This document shows, piece after piece, positions 35,461-44,111 of a stretch of 64,000 nt of DNA (the stretch's first letter is position 1; each line of letters opens with the position of its first letter). The notes beneath the pieces are model-generated. The model was given only the letters and a program-made list of their open reading frames with translations, was not told the DNA's origin and searched no databases. The stretch comes from an uncultured Lysobacteraceae bacterium. GTDB lineage: Bacteria; Pseudomonadota; Gammaproteobacteria; Xanthomonadales; Xanthomonadaceae. The stretch is taken from positions 11,080 through 75,079 of the forward strand of contig CAKZGB010000003.1 of the NCBI GenBank assembly GCA_936911875.1, given 5' to 3'. The translations under genes were made by a program, and so were the position numbers.

Positions 35461-37612
35461 AAGTGCGATGCGTCAGTCGCCAGCACCGATGGATGCGGTG
35501 ATTGCGCTCAAAGTCCGGATCCAGAGTCTCGGCCGTAATCTCTTCGCACTCGGCGAACAGGGCAACTGCATCGGCATCGAGCTTGAATCGGCGGAAGTTG
35601 TTGGAGAACAGCAGCACACCATCACGACGCAAACGACGCATCGCCAGTTCGAGCAGTTCAACGTGACCGGTCTGCACATCAAAGTCCCCTGCCCGTTTGG
35701 AGTTGGAGAACGTCGGCGGATCACAGAAGATCAGATCGTATTGCGTCCTGTCCTCGGCAAGAAAACGCAGTGCATCGGCCTGCACCAGACGGTGCGCACG
35801 ACCGGTGCATCCGTTAATGCGCAGATTATCGGCGGCCCACTGCAGATACGTTGCCGACAGATCGACTGAGGTTGTGCTGTTGGCACCACCGACGGCGGCC
35901 TGGACCGTAGCGGCACCGGTATAGGCAAACAGGTTGAGCATGTCCTTGCCTTCGGACGCACCGGCGATTCCCATGCGTACCGGGCGATGATCCAGGAACA
36001 GACCGGTATCGAGGTAATCGAACAGATTGACACGCAACAGCGCATTGCCCTCGCGGACTTCAAGGAATTCGCCGCGACGATCCATCACGCCGTACTTGCT
36101 GCCACCCTTACCGCGCGAACGGGTCTTCACCGAGACGCGATCGCGACTAACCTCAAACACCTCGCGTACGGCCGACAGCAGATCGCGCAGACGCTGCTTC
36201 TGCACCGGCTCGGGAATCGTCGCCGGCGCTGCATATTCCTGCACATGCAGCCACAGCGAGCCGTCATCGGCTTGCGTGTACACGTCGACCGCGGCTGCAT
36301 ATTCCGGCAGATCGGCATCATAGATGCGATAGCAGGTCACACCGCTACGTGCCAACCACGCCTTGAGCTTGCGACGGTTCTTACGCAGACGATTGGCCAC
36401 CATCTGCGCCGACTCATTAAGCGCAACCGGTGCCACGGTCTCGCGTGCCGTATTCGGACGCAGATCGCGCACCACAATCAGGCTGGCTTCGATCGCGCCG
36501 TTAAAGAGCTGATACACCTTATTAGCGCGAAGGCCGGTCGCCTTACCCAATTCCTCACTGCCGCATAGGATTGCCGCAGTCCAGCCCGGGACTCGCTCCT
36601 GCAATGCGGTACCCAGCGCGCGATACAGCGCCGGATCGGCTTGCAGTCGCGCATCGTACGGCGGATTGCAGACCACGACGCCCTGCTCCGGAACCGGTGC
36701 ATCGCTCGTTTCATCATCAATCGCGCGCTGGCGCCACTGAATGACACCATCCAGCTCCGCCAGCTCCGCATTACGACGTGCATTGGTCAGCGCCCGCGCA
36801 TCCATGTCCTCGCCGATGAATTGCAGGCCGGGTAAGCGTTGCAGTCCGACTTGGCGACGTTGCTCGGCATCGGCGACCACGGTCTTCCAATGTTTGCTGT
36901 CGAACTGCAGCCAACGGCTCGGCTCCACACCGAACGAATAGCGACTCAGACCCGGCGCGCTGTCGGCAGCCATCAGAGCGCCCTCGATCAGTAAGGTACC
37001 GGAGCCGCACATCGGATCCAGCAGACCGGCGCCTTCCTGCAATGCCATTTTCGGCCAACCGGCGCGCATCAGCATGGCAGCTGCCAACGTTTCCTTTAGC
37101 GGGGCCTCGCCCTGATGCTGACGCCAACCGCGGCGATGCAACGGTCCGCCACCCATGTCCACGGAAATGATGGCCACACCTTTGCGGATCACCAGATGCA
37201 GGCGCACATCGGGCTCTTTCAGATCGACAGAGGGTCGCTGATCGAACTCACGCCGAATGGTATCGACGACCGCATCTTTAACGCGTTGCGCCGCGAACTG
37301 ACTGTGGGTGATGCCGCTATCGGAGACGTGGGCATCGACTGCGATACTGGCGGTCGGCGCGACATGCATCGGCCAATCGATCGAGCTGGCCCCTTCGTAC
37401 AAGGCCTTTTCATCGCGGCACGGGAAACTGTGCAGTGGCCACAGCACCCGCGAGGCGAGACGCGAATGCATCACGATGCGCTGGGCATCGGCCTGCGTGC
37501 CCTCGACCGCAACACCGGCCATGGCGGCCTTCGCACCTTGCGCACCTAGGGCGACACACTCATCGACCAGCAGGTATTCAAGCCCCTTGCCGCAGCTAAC
37601 GAAAAAACTCAT
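35459..37612 (-). CDS. rlmKL: Bifunctional 23S rRNA methyltransferase RlmK/RlmL (G2069 m7G, G2445 m2G)
   Basis: The 717-residue fusion has a THUMP domain, the RlmL methyltransferase domain (LLDPMCGSGTLLIEGALMA, VVCNPPYDARL) and a C-terminal RlmK Rossmann domain (MLNLFAYTGAATVQAAVGGA, LIFCDPPTFSNSKR). Both catalytic modules look intact and the length equals the E. coli fusion. It modifies domain V of 23S rRNA. Its ATG overlaps the stop of the upstream hydrolase gene. Confidence 0.97.
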   Translation of the reverse strand: MSFFVSCGKGLEYLLVDECVALGAQGAKAAMAGVAVEGTQADAQRIVMHSRLASRVLWPLHSFPCRDEKALYEGASSIDWPMHVAPTASIAVDAHVSDSGITHSQFAAQRVKDAVVDTIRREFDQRPSVDLKEPDVRLHLVIRKGVAIISVDMGGGPLHRRGWRQHQGEAPLKETLAAAMLMRAGWPKMALQEGAGLLDPMCGSGTLLIEGALMAADSAPGLSRYSFGVEPSRWLQFDSKHWKTVVADAEQRRQVGLQRLPGLQFIGEDMDARALTNARRNAELAELDGVIQWRQRAIDDETSDAPVPEQGVVVCNPPYDARLQADPALYRALGTALQERVPGWTAAILCGSEELGKATGLRANKVYQLFNGAIEASLIVVRDLRPNTARETVAPVALNESAQMVANRLRKNRRKLKAWLARSGVTCYRIYDADLPEYAAAVDVYTQADDGSLWLHVQEYAAPATIPEPVQKQRLRDLLSAVREVFEVSRDRVSVKTRSRGKGGSKYGVMDRRGEFLEVREGNALLRVNLFDYLDTGLFLDHRPVRMGIAGASEGKDMLNLFAYTGAATVQAAVGGANSTTSVDLSATYLQWAADNLRINGCTGRAHRLVQADALRFLAEDRTQYDLIFCDPPTFSNSKRAGDFDVQTGHVELLELAMRRLRRDGVLLFSNNFRRFKLDADAVALFAECEEITAETLDPDFERNHRIHRCWRLTHRT

Positions 37613-38154
37613 CGGAGTGACTGCAGAAATTGCCCGAAGGCTTGTGCCGACGTTTCGACGTGATCGGACAGCCGATGCGTATCGTCGACCAGCAACAGAC
37701 GCGCGCGGCGCGGAGCCGCCCAGTCGATCACGTGTTGTGCGGGAATCAGCTCATCGCGCCACGGATGGACGATGGAGATTGGCACGGCGGCCGCATCCAA
37801 ATGCAGTGAGGCATCCTGCAGCTCGCGAAACACCGGCGGCGCCATCAGAAACAGACCCGCAACGGGGGCCAGCAGACTTTCCTGCGCAGAAATATAGGAA
37901 CCCAAGCTGGAACCGGCCAAGACGACCGGACCCTTGGGCAGCGCCTCGGCAATCCGAGCGCGCAGGTGTTCCCGTCGCGCCATGACGTTGCCCAGGGCGC
38001 TCACATCGGTCTGCGCATCAAAGCCGGTGTAATCCGGGCGCTCGTGGGTCCATCCTAAGGATTCGGCGACCTCAGCGAGGGCAGTGACTTTAGTGGCATC
38101 GGGTCCGCTTTCAAATCCGTGCGAGAGAATGCAATGGCCTTTCATGCGGCGCAA
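37609..38154 (-). CDS. Small alpha/beta-hydrolase (UPF0227/YcfP-like)
   Basis: The 181-residue protein (or 178 from the second Met at 38145, MKGHCILSHGFESG) has an oxyanion region SHGFESGPDATK, the nucleophile elbow GSSLGSYIS, an Asp in HPWRDELIP and His in DDTHRLSDH. That completes a serine-hydrolase triad in a minimal lidless fold. The substrate is unknown; relatives are described only as predicted esterases. It overlaps rlmKL by 4 nt (ATGA) and is divergent from the amidase gene. Confidence 0.82.
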   Translation of the reverse strand: MRRMKGHCILSHGFESGPDATKVTALAEVAESLGWTHERPDYTGFDAQTDVSALGNVMARREHLRARIAEALPKGPVVLAGSSLGSYISAQESLLAPVAGLFLMAPPVFRELQDASLHLDAAAVPISIVHPWRDELIPAQHVIDWAAPRRARLLLVDDTHRLSDHVETSAQAFGQFLQSLR

Positions 38155-38191
38155 TTCGGTGTCTTCATGGCCATAATGCTAGCATTTGCCC

Positions 38192-38773
38192 ATGTCCGCC
38201 GATCTGCCGCCACTGAACGTCCTTCCTGATCCGCTGCCCTACGAATCGCGTCTGGAGTCGCGAGCGCCTGAGCAAGTGGACCTGGTCGTGATTCATTGCA
38301 CCGAACTGCCGGATCTGAAAACCGCACGTGAGTTCGGCGAATCCGTTCTGTATCAGGAATCGGGCACCGGCAATAGCGGCCATTTTTATATCGACCGGGA
38401 CGGCAGCGTCCATCAGTACGTGCAACCGCAGTACGTGGCCCATCACACCCGCGGCTATAACCCGCGTTCAATAGGCATCGAACTGATCAATACCGGTCGT
38501 TATCCGAACTGGCTGGATTCGCGTCATCAGGCCATGGATGAACCCTATACACCGCAACAGATCGCGGCGCTGATCCGCTTGCTGCAAGGGTTGAGCGCGC
38601 AGTATCCGCGTCTGCAGTTCATCGCCGGGCACGAAGATCTGGACACTACTCGCGTTCCCGCCAGCGACAACCCGGACGTTGAGGTGGCCCGCAAACTCGA
38701 TCCGGGCCCGCAATTCCCATGGGCCGATGTGCTGGCCGCCATTCGACTGGTACGGCTGCAGGCGAGCCCCTAA
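38192..38773 (+). CDS. N-acetylmuramoyl-L-alanine amidase (PGRP/Amidase_2 domain)
   Basis: The 193-residue protein has zinc-ligand motifs LVVIHCTELP, IAGHEDLD and LDPGPQFPW, a substrate-groove segment QPQYVAHHTRGYNPRSIGIEL, and no signal peptide. AmpD-type enzymes trim anhydro-muropeptides in the cytoplasm, and this could be AmpD or an AmiD-like relative. The lack of a secretion signal favours the cytoplasmic recycling role. The ATG at 38192 is preferred over a TTG two codons earlier. Confidence 0.87.
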   Translation: MSADLPPLNVLPDPLPYESRLESRAPEQVDLVVIHCTELPDLKTAREFGESVLYQESGTGNSGHFYIDRDGSVHQYVQPQYVAHHTRGYNPRSIGIELINTGRYPNWLDSRHQAMDEPYTPQQIAALIRLLQGLSAQYPRLQFIAGHEDLDTTRVPASDNPDVEVARKLDPGPQFPWADVLAAIRLVRLQASP

Positions 38774-38806
38774 CCCGCATGCGATAATGGAGGGCTGTTT
38801 TTCCGT

Positions 38807-39697
38807 ATGTCCGCGATGACCTCGACTGTCCCCGAATTACTCGATCTGCTGCAGCTGGAACGGCTGGAGCAAAACCTTTTCCGCGGCCAAAGCCGTGATA
38901 TCGGCACCAAATACGTGTTTGGTGGCCAAGTGCTGGGGCAATCACTGAGCGCCGCGCAGGCCACCATCGACGAGAACCGCATCGCGCACTCTGCCCATGC
39001 CTACTTTTTGCGCGCCGGCGATATCGAACACCCGATTGTGTATCAGGTCGATCGCACCCGGGACGGGGGCAGCTTCAGCGTGCGCCGCGTGACCGCCATC
39101 CAGCACGGTCAACCGATCTTTTTCATGGCCTGCTCATTCCAGACGCCCGAAGACGGCGCCGAGCACCAGCTCTCCATGCCCGAAGTGCCCAAGCCCGATG
39201 ACCTTCCGGCGCCGGTTCCTGTGCCGCCCGAAACCGCGGCCAAGTTGCCGGCCATGGTGCAGCGTTGGCTGTCGCGTCAGGGACCGTTTGAATTCCGCCA
39301 CATCTATCCGCGCGATGAGCTCAATCCGACCAAACGTCCGCCGTTTCAGCAAGTCTGGTTCCGCCTGAGCGAGCGCGTTGGCGATGAGCCCTCATTGCAT
39401 CGCTCCTTACTGGCTTACGCGTCCGACTTCCATCTGTTGGGTACCGCCACCTTCCCGCATGGCGTGAGCTATTACCAGCCCAATGTGGTGATGGCATCGC
39501 TCGATCACGCGCTGTACTTTCATCGTCCGTTCCGCGCTGACGAATGGTTGCTCTACTCCATGGACAGCCCTTCGGCGCAAGGTTCGCGCGGCTTGGCTCG
39601 CGGTCTGGTTTACGACCTGCAAGGCCGCTTGGTCGCCAGTACGACGCAAGAAGGCCTGATCCGCGTGACGGATCCCTCGCAGCAGGCCGGCAGCTAA
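38807..39697 (+). CDS. tesB: Acyl-CoA thioesterase II
   Basis: The 296-residue double-hotdog protein starts ELLDLLQLERLEQNLFRGQS and contains VFGGQVLGQSLSAAQATI, VDRTRDGGSFSVRRVTAIQHG and near the C-terminus the segment MASLDHALYFHRPFRADEW...RGLARG. These are the TesB landmarks, and the length is slightly above the E. coli enzyme. It hydrolyses medium and long acyl-CoA. Downstream is the unknown protein at 39701, 4 nt away. Confidence 0.96.
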   Translation: MSAMTSTVPELLDLLQLERLEQNLFRGQSRDIGTKYVFGGQVLGQSLSAAQATIDENRIAHSAHAYFLRAGDIEHPIVYQVDRTRDGGSFSVRRVTAIQHGQPIFFMACSFQTPEDGAEHQLSMPEVPKPDDLPAPVPVPPETAAKLPAMVQRWLSRQGPFEFRHIYPRDELNPTKRPPFQQVWFRLSERVGDEPSLHRSLLAYASDFHLLGTATFPHGVSYYQPNVVMASLDHALYFHRPFRADEWLLYSMDSPSAQGSRGLARGLVYDLQGRLVASTTQEGLIRVTDPSQQAGS

Positions 39698-39700
39698 GTC

Positions 39701-40519
39701 ATGCGCCAGGTCTTTGCCAGCGATCGTCTGGAAACTGTCGAAGGCGTGGTCCGCCTCCTCAAGGACAACGGCATCGATGCGATTGTCCGCAACGGTCGCG
39801 GTTACCGCGGCAATCGACGTCAAAACTTCAGTTACCGTCAATCGGCATCGAACCTGCCCGAAGCCTGGGTTCTGAACAACGACGACAAGACGCGCGCGCG
39901 CCAGCTTCTGTTTGACGCCAAGCTGATCGACTCCACGCGTGATCGCGACAGTTATCTCGCCGGCACGCAAAGGCGCGATGACGAGCGGCAACGCAAAGGC
40001 GGCCGCGCAATGACCTTGCGTCTGGTGGCCCTGGGACTGCTCACCGTTGGCGCCGGCATCTTCTTTATGACGCGAACGCAATCGCCGCTCGATCGCGCCG
40101 ATACCGCGCTACAGGGGACCATAGATGCGGCCAAGAGCCGACCGATTCCGCTGAGCCTGCAAATCTCCGCCTTGCAGCAAGGCATTGATCTGGGTGCCAT
40201 GCCGGCGCTGTGTCTCAGTGTCGATGGCCAACGCCCGGTCAACGATCTGATGGCACGTCTGCAAGGCAACGGCAAACGCATCGTGCCGTTCAATCATTGC
40301 GAGCGAAAGACCGATCCGCAGACCGGATCGCAACTCACCGACGGCACGCCGGCCGAGTTTATTGAAGTCGGCAATTTTCGTGCGCGTTCCGCGACCGACG
40401 GCGTGATCGACATCAACACGTATCACCATCAGCAGTGGGCCCACTACCGCACGTATCGTGTCGAACTGGTCAACGGCCGATGGGTTGTGCGTCAACTGAC
40501 TCGACACGTCGCGGCCTGA
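39701..40519 (+). CDS. Membrane protein with DUF2007-like N-terminus, function unknown
   Basis: The 272-residue protein starts MRQVFASDRLETVEGVVRLL...ARQLLFDAKLI, which resembles the small DUF2007 ligand-binding fold. One membrane segment follows (about residues 104-122, TLRLVALGLLTVGAGIFFM) and then a soluble domain of about 150 residues that I do not recognise. Homologues in Xanthomonas carry the uninformative label pathogenicity-like protein, as I recall. It sits tightly between tesB and bpt (12-nt gap), so co-expression is likely, but no function is assigned. Confidence 0.75.
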   Translation: MRQVFASDRLETVEGVVRLLKDNGIDAIVRNGRGYRGNRRQNFSYRQSASNLPEAWVLNNDDKTRARQLLFDAKLIDSTRDRDSYLAGTQRRDDERQRKGGRAMTLRLVALGLLTVGAGIFFMTRTQSPLDRADTALQGTIDAAKSRPIPLSLQISALQQGIDLGAMPALCLSVDGQRPVNDLMARLQGNGKRIVPFNHCERKTDPQTGSQLTDGTPAEFIEVGNFRARSATDGVIDINTYHHQQWAHYRTYRVELVNGRWVVRQLTRHVAA

Positions 40520-40531
40520 CGGCCAACCGCC

Positions 40532-41266
40532 ATGGGCACTGAACGCGACGCCGGCATCCGTCTGTTCCGAACTGCGGAACACGAATGCGGTTACTACAGC
40601 GACCGCATGGCACGCGATCTGGTCATTGATCCGCAGGATCCGCGACTGCCGCTGATCTACACCCGCGCATTGGCCGATGGCTTCCGCCGCTCCGGCAGCA
40701 TCGTTTACCGACCGGATTGTATGAGCTGCCAAGCCTGTATTCCGTTGCGGGTTCCGGTGGATGCGTTCGTGATGTCGCGCAGTCAACGTCGCTGCCTGCA
40801 ACGCAATGAAGGCGTGACCGTGCAATGGGCGCCACCGGTGCGTACCGCCGAACAGTTCGCGCTGTATCGCCGCTATCTGGAATCCCGTCATCGCGATGGC
40901 GGCATGGACACGCATGAGGAACCGGATTTTGACGAGTTCCTTACCGGCACCTGGATGAACACGCGCTTTTTGGAGCTGCGTGAAAACGGAACGCTCATTG
41001 GCGTTGCTGTGACCGATGTTGTCGATAATGGTCTGTCGGCCGTCTACACCTTCTTTGAACCTGCAATGGCAGCCCGCAGTCTGGGCACGCTCGCCATCTT
41101 GCGCCAGATCGAGTGGGCCCGTGAATGGGACCTTGCGTATGTCTATCTGGGATACTGGATTCATGACCACCCCAAGATGGATTACAAGCGACGCTATGCC
41201 GGCGCCCAAGTGCTGGTCGATCAGCAATGGCAGCCTCTTTCCATGCTCAATCCGGAGTCGATATGA
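40532..41266 (+). CDS. bpt: Aspartate/glutamate leucyltransferase (N-end rule, Bpt)
   Basis: The 244-residue protein has the N-terminal cysteine cluster of ATE-family enzymes (EHECGYYSDR, YRPDCMSCQACIPLRVPV) and the GNAT-like C-terminal motifs FFEP...SLGTLAILRQIEWA and YVYLGYWIHDHPKMDYK. In proteobacteria without Ate, Bpt adds Leu to N-terminal Asp or Glu so that ClpS-ClpAP can degrade the protein. The next gene begins inside its stop (ATGA). Confidence 0.93.
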   Translation: MGTERDAGIRLFRTAEHECGYYSDRMARDLVIDPQDPRLPLIYTRALADGFRRSGSIVYRPDCMSCQACIPLRVPVDAFVMSRSQRRCLQRNEGVTVQWAPPVRTAEQFALYRRYLESRHRDGGMDTHEEPDFDEFLTGTWMNTRFLELRENGTLIGVAVTDVVDNGLSAVYTFFEPAMAARSLGTLAILRQIEWAREWDLAYVYLGYWIHDHPKMDYKRRYAGAQVLVDQQWQPLSMLNPESI

Positions 41267-42543
41267 AAGTTTCCCTTTTAATCAGCGGCGCGTTGTCGAT
41301 GGCCATGCTGTCCGCCTGCACCACACCGCAGCAATGGATCGAGCGTCGCGTCGAAACCGCGGTAACGAACGCCATGGATGAGATTTCCAAAGACAGCGTC
41401 GATGTCCGTCGCAAACCGGGCACCGAGCTGCGCATCGCCACGTTCAATACGTCAATGTACGACGACACCGATGGCGGCTTGCTCAAACGTCTGCACAATG
41501 ACGACGCCAACATCCGTCGAATTGCCACCGTGATCCGCACGGTGCGCCCCGATGTCGTGCTGCTCAACGAATTCGATTACGTTGCCGATGGCTCGGCAGT
41601 CGATCTGTTCCGCAGCCGCTATCTGCAGGCCGCCGCGGACGGTATTGATCCCATCACCTATCCGTACCGCTACATTGCGCCGGTGAATACCGGTGTGCCC
41701 AGCGGACTGGATCTGGATAACAACGGCCAAGTCGGCGGCACCGGCCGCAGTGCCGGCAATGATGCCTGGGGCTACGGCTTGCATCCGGGGCAATACGGCA
41801 TGGTGGTGCTGTCGCGCTATCCGATTGATGCCGGCGCCGTGCGCACCTTTCAGAATCTGAAATGGTCAACAATGCCGCAGGCCATGAAGCCTGTCGATCC
41901 GAAGACCGGCAAGGACTGGTATTCGGCCAAGGCCTGGAGTCAGATGCGTCTGTCGTCCAAATCGCATTGGGATGTGCCCGTGTTCGTCAACGGCAAGACC
42001 GTGCATGTGCTGGTTTCGCATCCGACGCCGCCCGTGTTTGACGGTCCCGAACGTCGCAACCGCAACCGCAACCACGACGAGATCCGTTTGTGGCGTGAGT
42101 ATCTCGACAATGCCGCGACCTCCAAGCGCTGGCTGTGCGATGACCGCGGTCGCTGCGGTGGCTTGGCGGCCGATCGCGCCTTCGTGATCATGGGCGATCA
42201 GAATGCAGACCCTGATGATGGCGATGGCGTCCCGGGCGCTGTTCGGCAGGTTCTGGATCATCCGCGTGCACAAACGGGCAATGCACCGCGTAGTGCGGGC
42301 GCCGCACTGCGTGCACTGGATTACGGCAAAGAACGCAAGGGCGATGTGAGTACGCACACCGGTGACTTCGGTGCAGAAGCCGGTACTTTACGACTGGATT
42401 ACGTTATTCCGTCGAAGCAGTTTGAAATTCTCGGACAGGGCGTGTTCTGGCCATTGCCGAAGGATCCGCAAGCCGATACGGCCTCGGCCAGCGACCATCA
42501 CATGGTGTGGATGGATCTGCGCTTTGATGCGAGCTCGCGCTAA
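41263..42543 (+). CDS. Endonuclease/exonuclease/phosphatase-fold lipoprotein
   Basis: The 426-residue protein has a lipoprotein signal (MKVSLLISGALSMAMLSAC). The EEP fold is seen in LRIATFNTSMYDDTDGG, DVVLLNEFDYVADG, VHVLVSHPTPPVFDGPERRN, AFVIMGDQNADPDDGDG and SASDHHMVWMDL, so catalytic Asn, Glu, Asp/Asn and His positions are all present. It is exported and envelope-attached. Likely a secreted phosphodiesterase or nuclease, but the substrate is unknown. The ATG at 41263 overlaps the bpt stop. Confidence 0.88.
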   Translation: MKVSLLISGALSMAMLSACTTPQQWIERRVETAVTNAMDEISKDSVDVRRKPGTELRIATFNTSMYDDTDGGLLKRLHNDDANIRRIATVIRTVRPDVVLLNEFDYVADGSAVDLFRSRYLQAAADGIDPITYPYRYIAPVNTGVPSGLDLDNNGQVGGTGRSAGNDAWGYGLHPGQYGMVVLSRYPIDAGAVRTFQNLKWSTMPQAMKPVDPKTGKDWYSAKAWSQMRLSSKSHWDVPVFVNGKTVHVLVSHPTPPVFDGPERRNRNRNHDEIRLWREYLDNAATSKRWLCDDRGRCGGLAADRAFVIMGDQNADPDDGDGVPGAVRQVLDHPRAQTGNAPRSAGAALRALDYGKERKGDVSTHTGDFGAEAGTLRLDYVIPSKQFEILGQGVFWPLPKDPQADTASASDHHMVWMDLRFDASSR

Positions 42544-42561
42544 GCGCGAGCCCATTACGCC

Positions 42562-42846
42562 TTAGTTGCGCGGCTGAAAGCCGATCGATTCCGGTGCGAC
42601 GACGGTCAGGATCATCTTGATCATGCCCATCGGAATCATCATTTCAACAGTCATGTCGACGCCCTTCGCATCCTTGCCGCGCAACGTGAGCTCGCACAAG
42701 GAGCCGCCGGTATCCACTTCGGCCGCAACGATGTGCGGGCCACTGGCATCCTTCTGAATAAAGGGCGCGGCAACCGGACCCAGAGCCTCGGCGGCGCTAT
42801 CCAGCAGGTATACGGCGTAACGGCCCAACACAGTTTCGGCGTTCAA
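42562..42846 (-). CDS. Small conserved-looking protein of unknown function downstream of purT
   Basis: I propose a TTG start at 42846, one nucleotide after the purT stop. GGAG lies about 7 nt upstream, inside the last purT codons. The product is 94 residues (LNAETVLGRYAVYLLDSAAE..., with TTG read as Met) ending in VVAPESIGFQPRN. It has no signal peptide, membrane segment or recognisable motif. An open frame to 42927 exists, but it would overlap purT by 80 nt with a basic non-family leader. Codon usage and position suggest a real gene co-translated with purT; no function is assigned. Confidence 0.6.
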   Translation of the reverse strand: MNAETVLGRYAVYLLDSAAEALGPVAAPFIQKDASGPHIVAAEVDTGGSLCELTLRGKDAKGVDMTVEMMIPMGMIKMILTVVAPESIGFQPRN

Positions 42847-42847
42847 A

Positions 42848-44053
42848 TCAGTTCTCCGGATCCAGGGTAATTTGCAGTGCGGCAGCCGCATCGCGGGCTT
42901 TGCTGCGCGCCTCTTCGACGGTGGCACCTAATGCCAGCGTAACAGCGACGCGGCGCTGACCTTGCACAATCGGCTTGCCGAACAGTCGCAACGCGGTCCC
43001 CGGCATGGACAGTGCGCGGTCAACGCCATCAAATTTCGGCACGCCGTGGCCTTGCGCCAGCACTGCGCAGGACGCCGAAGGACCGTAATCCACCAGCTGC
43101 GGAATCGGCAAGCCCAGGATGGCACGCGCATGCAGCGCGAACTCACTCAACTCCTGACCGATCAGCGTCACCAGACCCGTATCATGCGGACGCGGGGAGA
43201 CTTCGCTAAACCAGACTTGGTCGCCCTTCACAAACAGCTCGACACCGAACACACCCCAGCCGCCTAATTCCGCGGTGACGGCATCGGCAATGCGTTGTGC
43301 CTCCTGCAATGCGGCGGGCGACATGGGCTGCGGCTGCCAGCTCTCGCGGTAATCGCCATCACGCTGCAGATGCCCGATCGGCGCACAGAAACTCACACCG
43401 CCGGCATGACGCACGGTCAGCAGCGTGATCTCGTAATCGAAGTCGATAAAGCCTTCGACAATGATGCGACCGGCACCGGTGCGACCGCCGGTTTGCGAGT
43501 AATCCCATGCAGGCTGCACATCGTCAGCGCTGCGCACGGTGCTCTGGCCTTTTCCGGACGAAGACATGACGGGCTTGACCACGCACGGCATGCCGATCTG
43601 TTCGACGGCATCGCGATACGCTTCGAGCGTGTCGACAAACGCATACGGCGAAGTCGGCAGACCCAAGGTCTCTGCGGCCAGGCGTCGAATGCCCTCGCGA
43701 TCCATGGTCAGCTGCGCCGCACGCGCGGTCGGAATCACACGACGTCCGGCATCCGCGCCCCACTCGTTCTCTAACTCCACCAGCGTTTGCGTATGGATGG
43801 CTTCGATCTCGGGCACGATCAGGTGCGGCTGTTCACGGTCGATGAGCTCGCGGACCGCCCGCGGATCCAGCATGTCCAGTACTACCGAACGGTGGGCGAC
43901 GTGCATGGCGGGCGCGTTGGCGTAACGGTCGGCGGCAATCACTTCGACACCAAAACGCTGCAGTTCAATGGCGACTTCTTTGCCGAGTTCGCCGGATCCC
44001 AGCAGTAAGGCGCGCGTTGCGGAAGGCGCCAATGGGGTGCCGATGCTAATCAT
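42848..44053 (-). CDS. purT: Phosphoribosylglycinamide formyltransferase 2 (formate-dependent)
   Basis: The 401-residue ATP-grasp protein has N-terminal ALLLGSGELGKEVAIELQR, the segment VPEIEAIHTQTLVELE, the ATP-binding VVKPVMSSSGKGQS, and the metal-site GVFGVELFVKGDQVWFSEVSPRPHDTG. The length fits PurT. It makes formyl-GAR from GAR, formate and ATP in purine synthesis. No PurR-type operator was evident in the short gap upstream. Confidence 0.97.
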   Translation of the reverse strand: MISIGTPLAPSATRALLLGSGELGKEVAIELQRFGVEVIAADRYANAPAMHVAHRSVVLDMLDPRAVRELIDREQPHLIVPEIEAIHTQTLVELENEWGADAGRRVIPTARAAQLTMDREGIRRLAAETLGLPTSPYAFVDTLEAYRDAVEQIGMPCVVKPVMSSSGKGQSTVRSADDVQPAWDYSQTGGRTGAGRIIVEGFIDFDYEITLLTVRHAGGVSFCAPIGHLQRDGDYRESWQPQPMSPAALQEAQRIADAVTAELGGWGVFGVELFVKGDQVWFSEVSPRPHDTGLVTLIGQELSEFALHARAILGLPIPQLVDYGPSASCAVLAQGHGVPKFDGVDRALSMPGTALRLFGKPIVQGQRRVAVTLALGATVEEARSKARDAAAALQITLDPEN

Positions 44054-44111
44054 GTGAACTCAGTCTCCGGATGTAGTTTTCGTGGCGGCCGGTCCATGCC
44101 ATCCTATACAG

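Noticed and set aside
42533..42551. GCTCGCGC-TAA-GCGCGAGC hairpin at the end of the EEP lipoprotein gene as a terminator
   Set aside because: The stem is perfect with the stop codon as its loop, but a 3-nt loop and no T-run make termination doubtful; it may be chance in GC-rich DNA.
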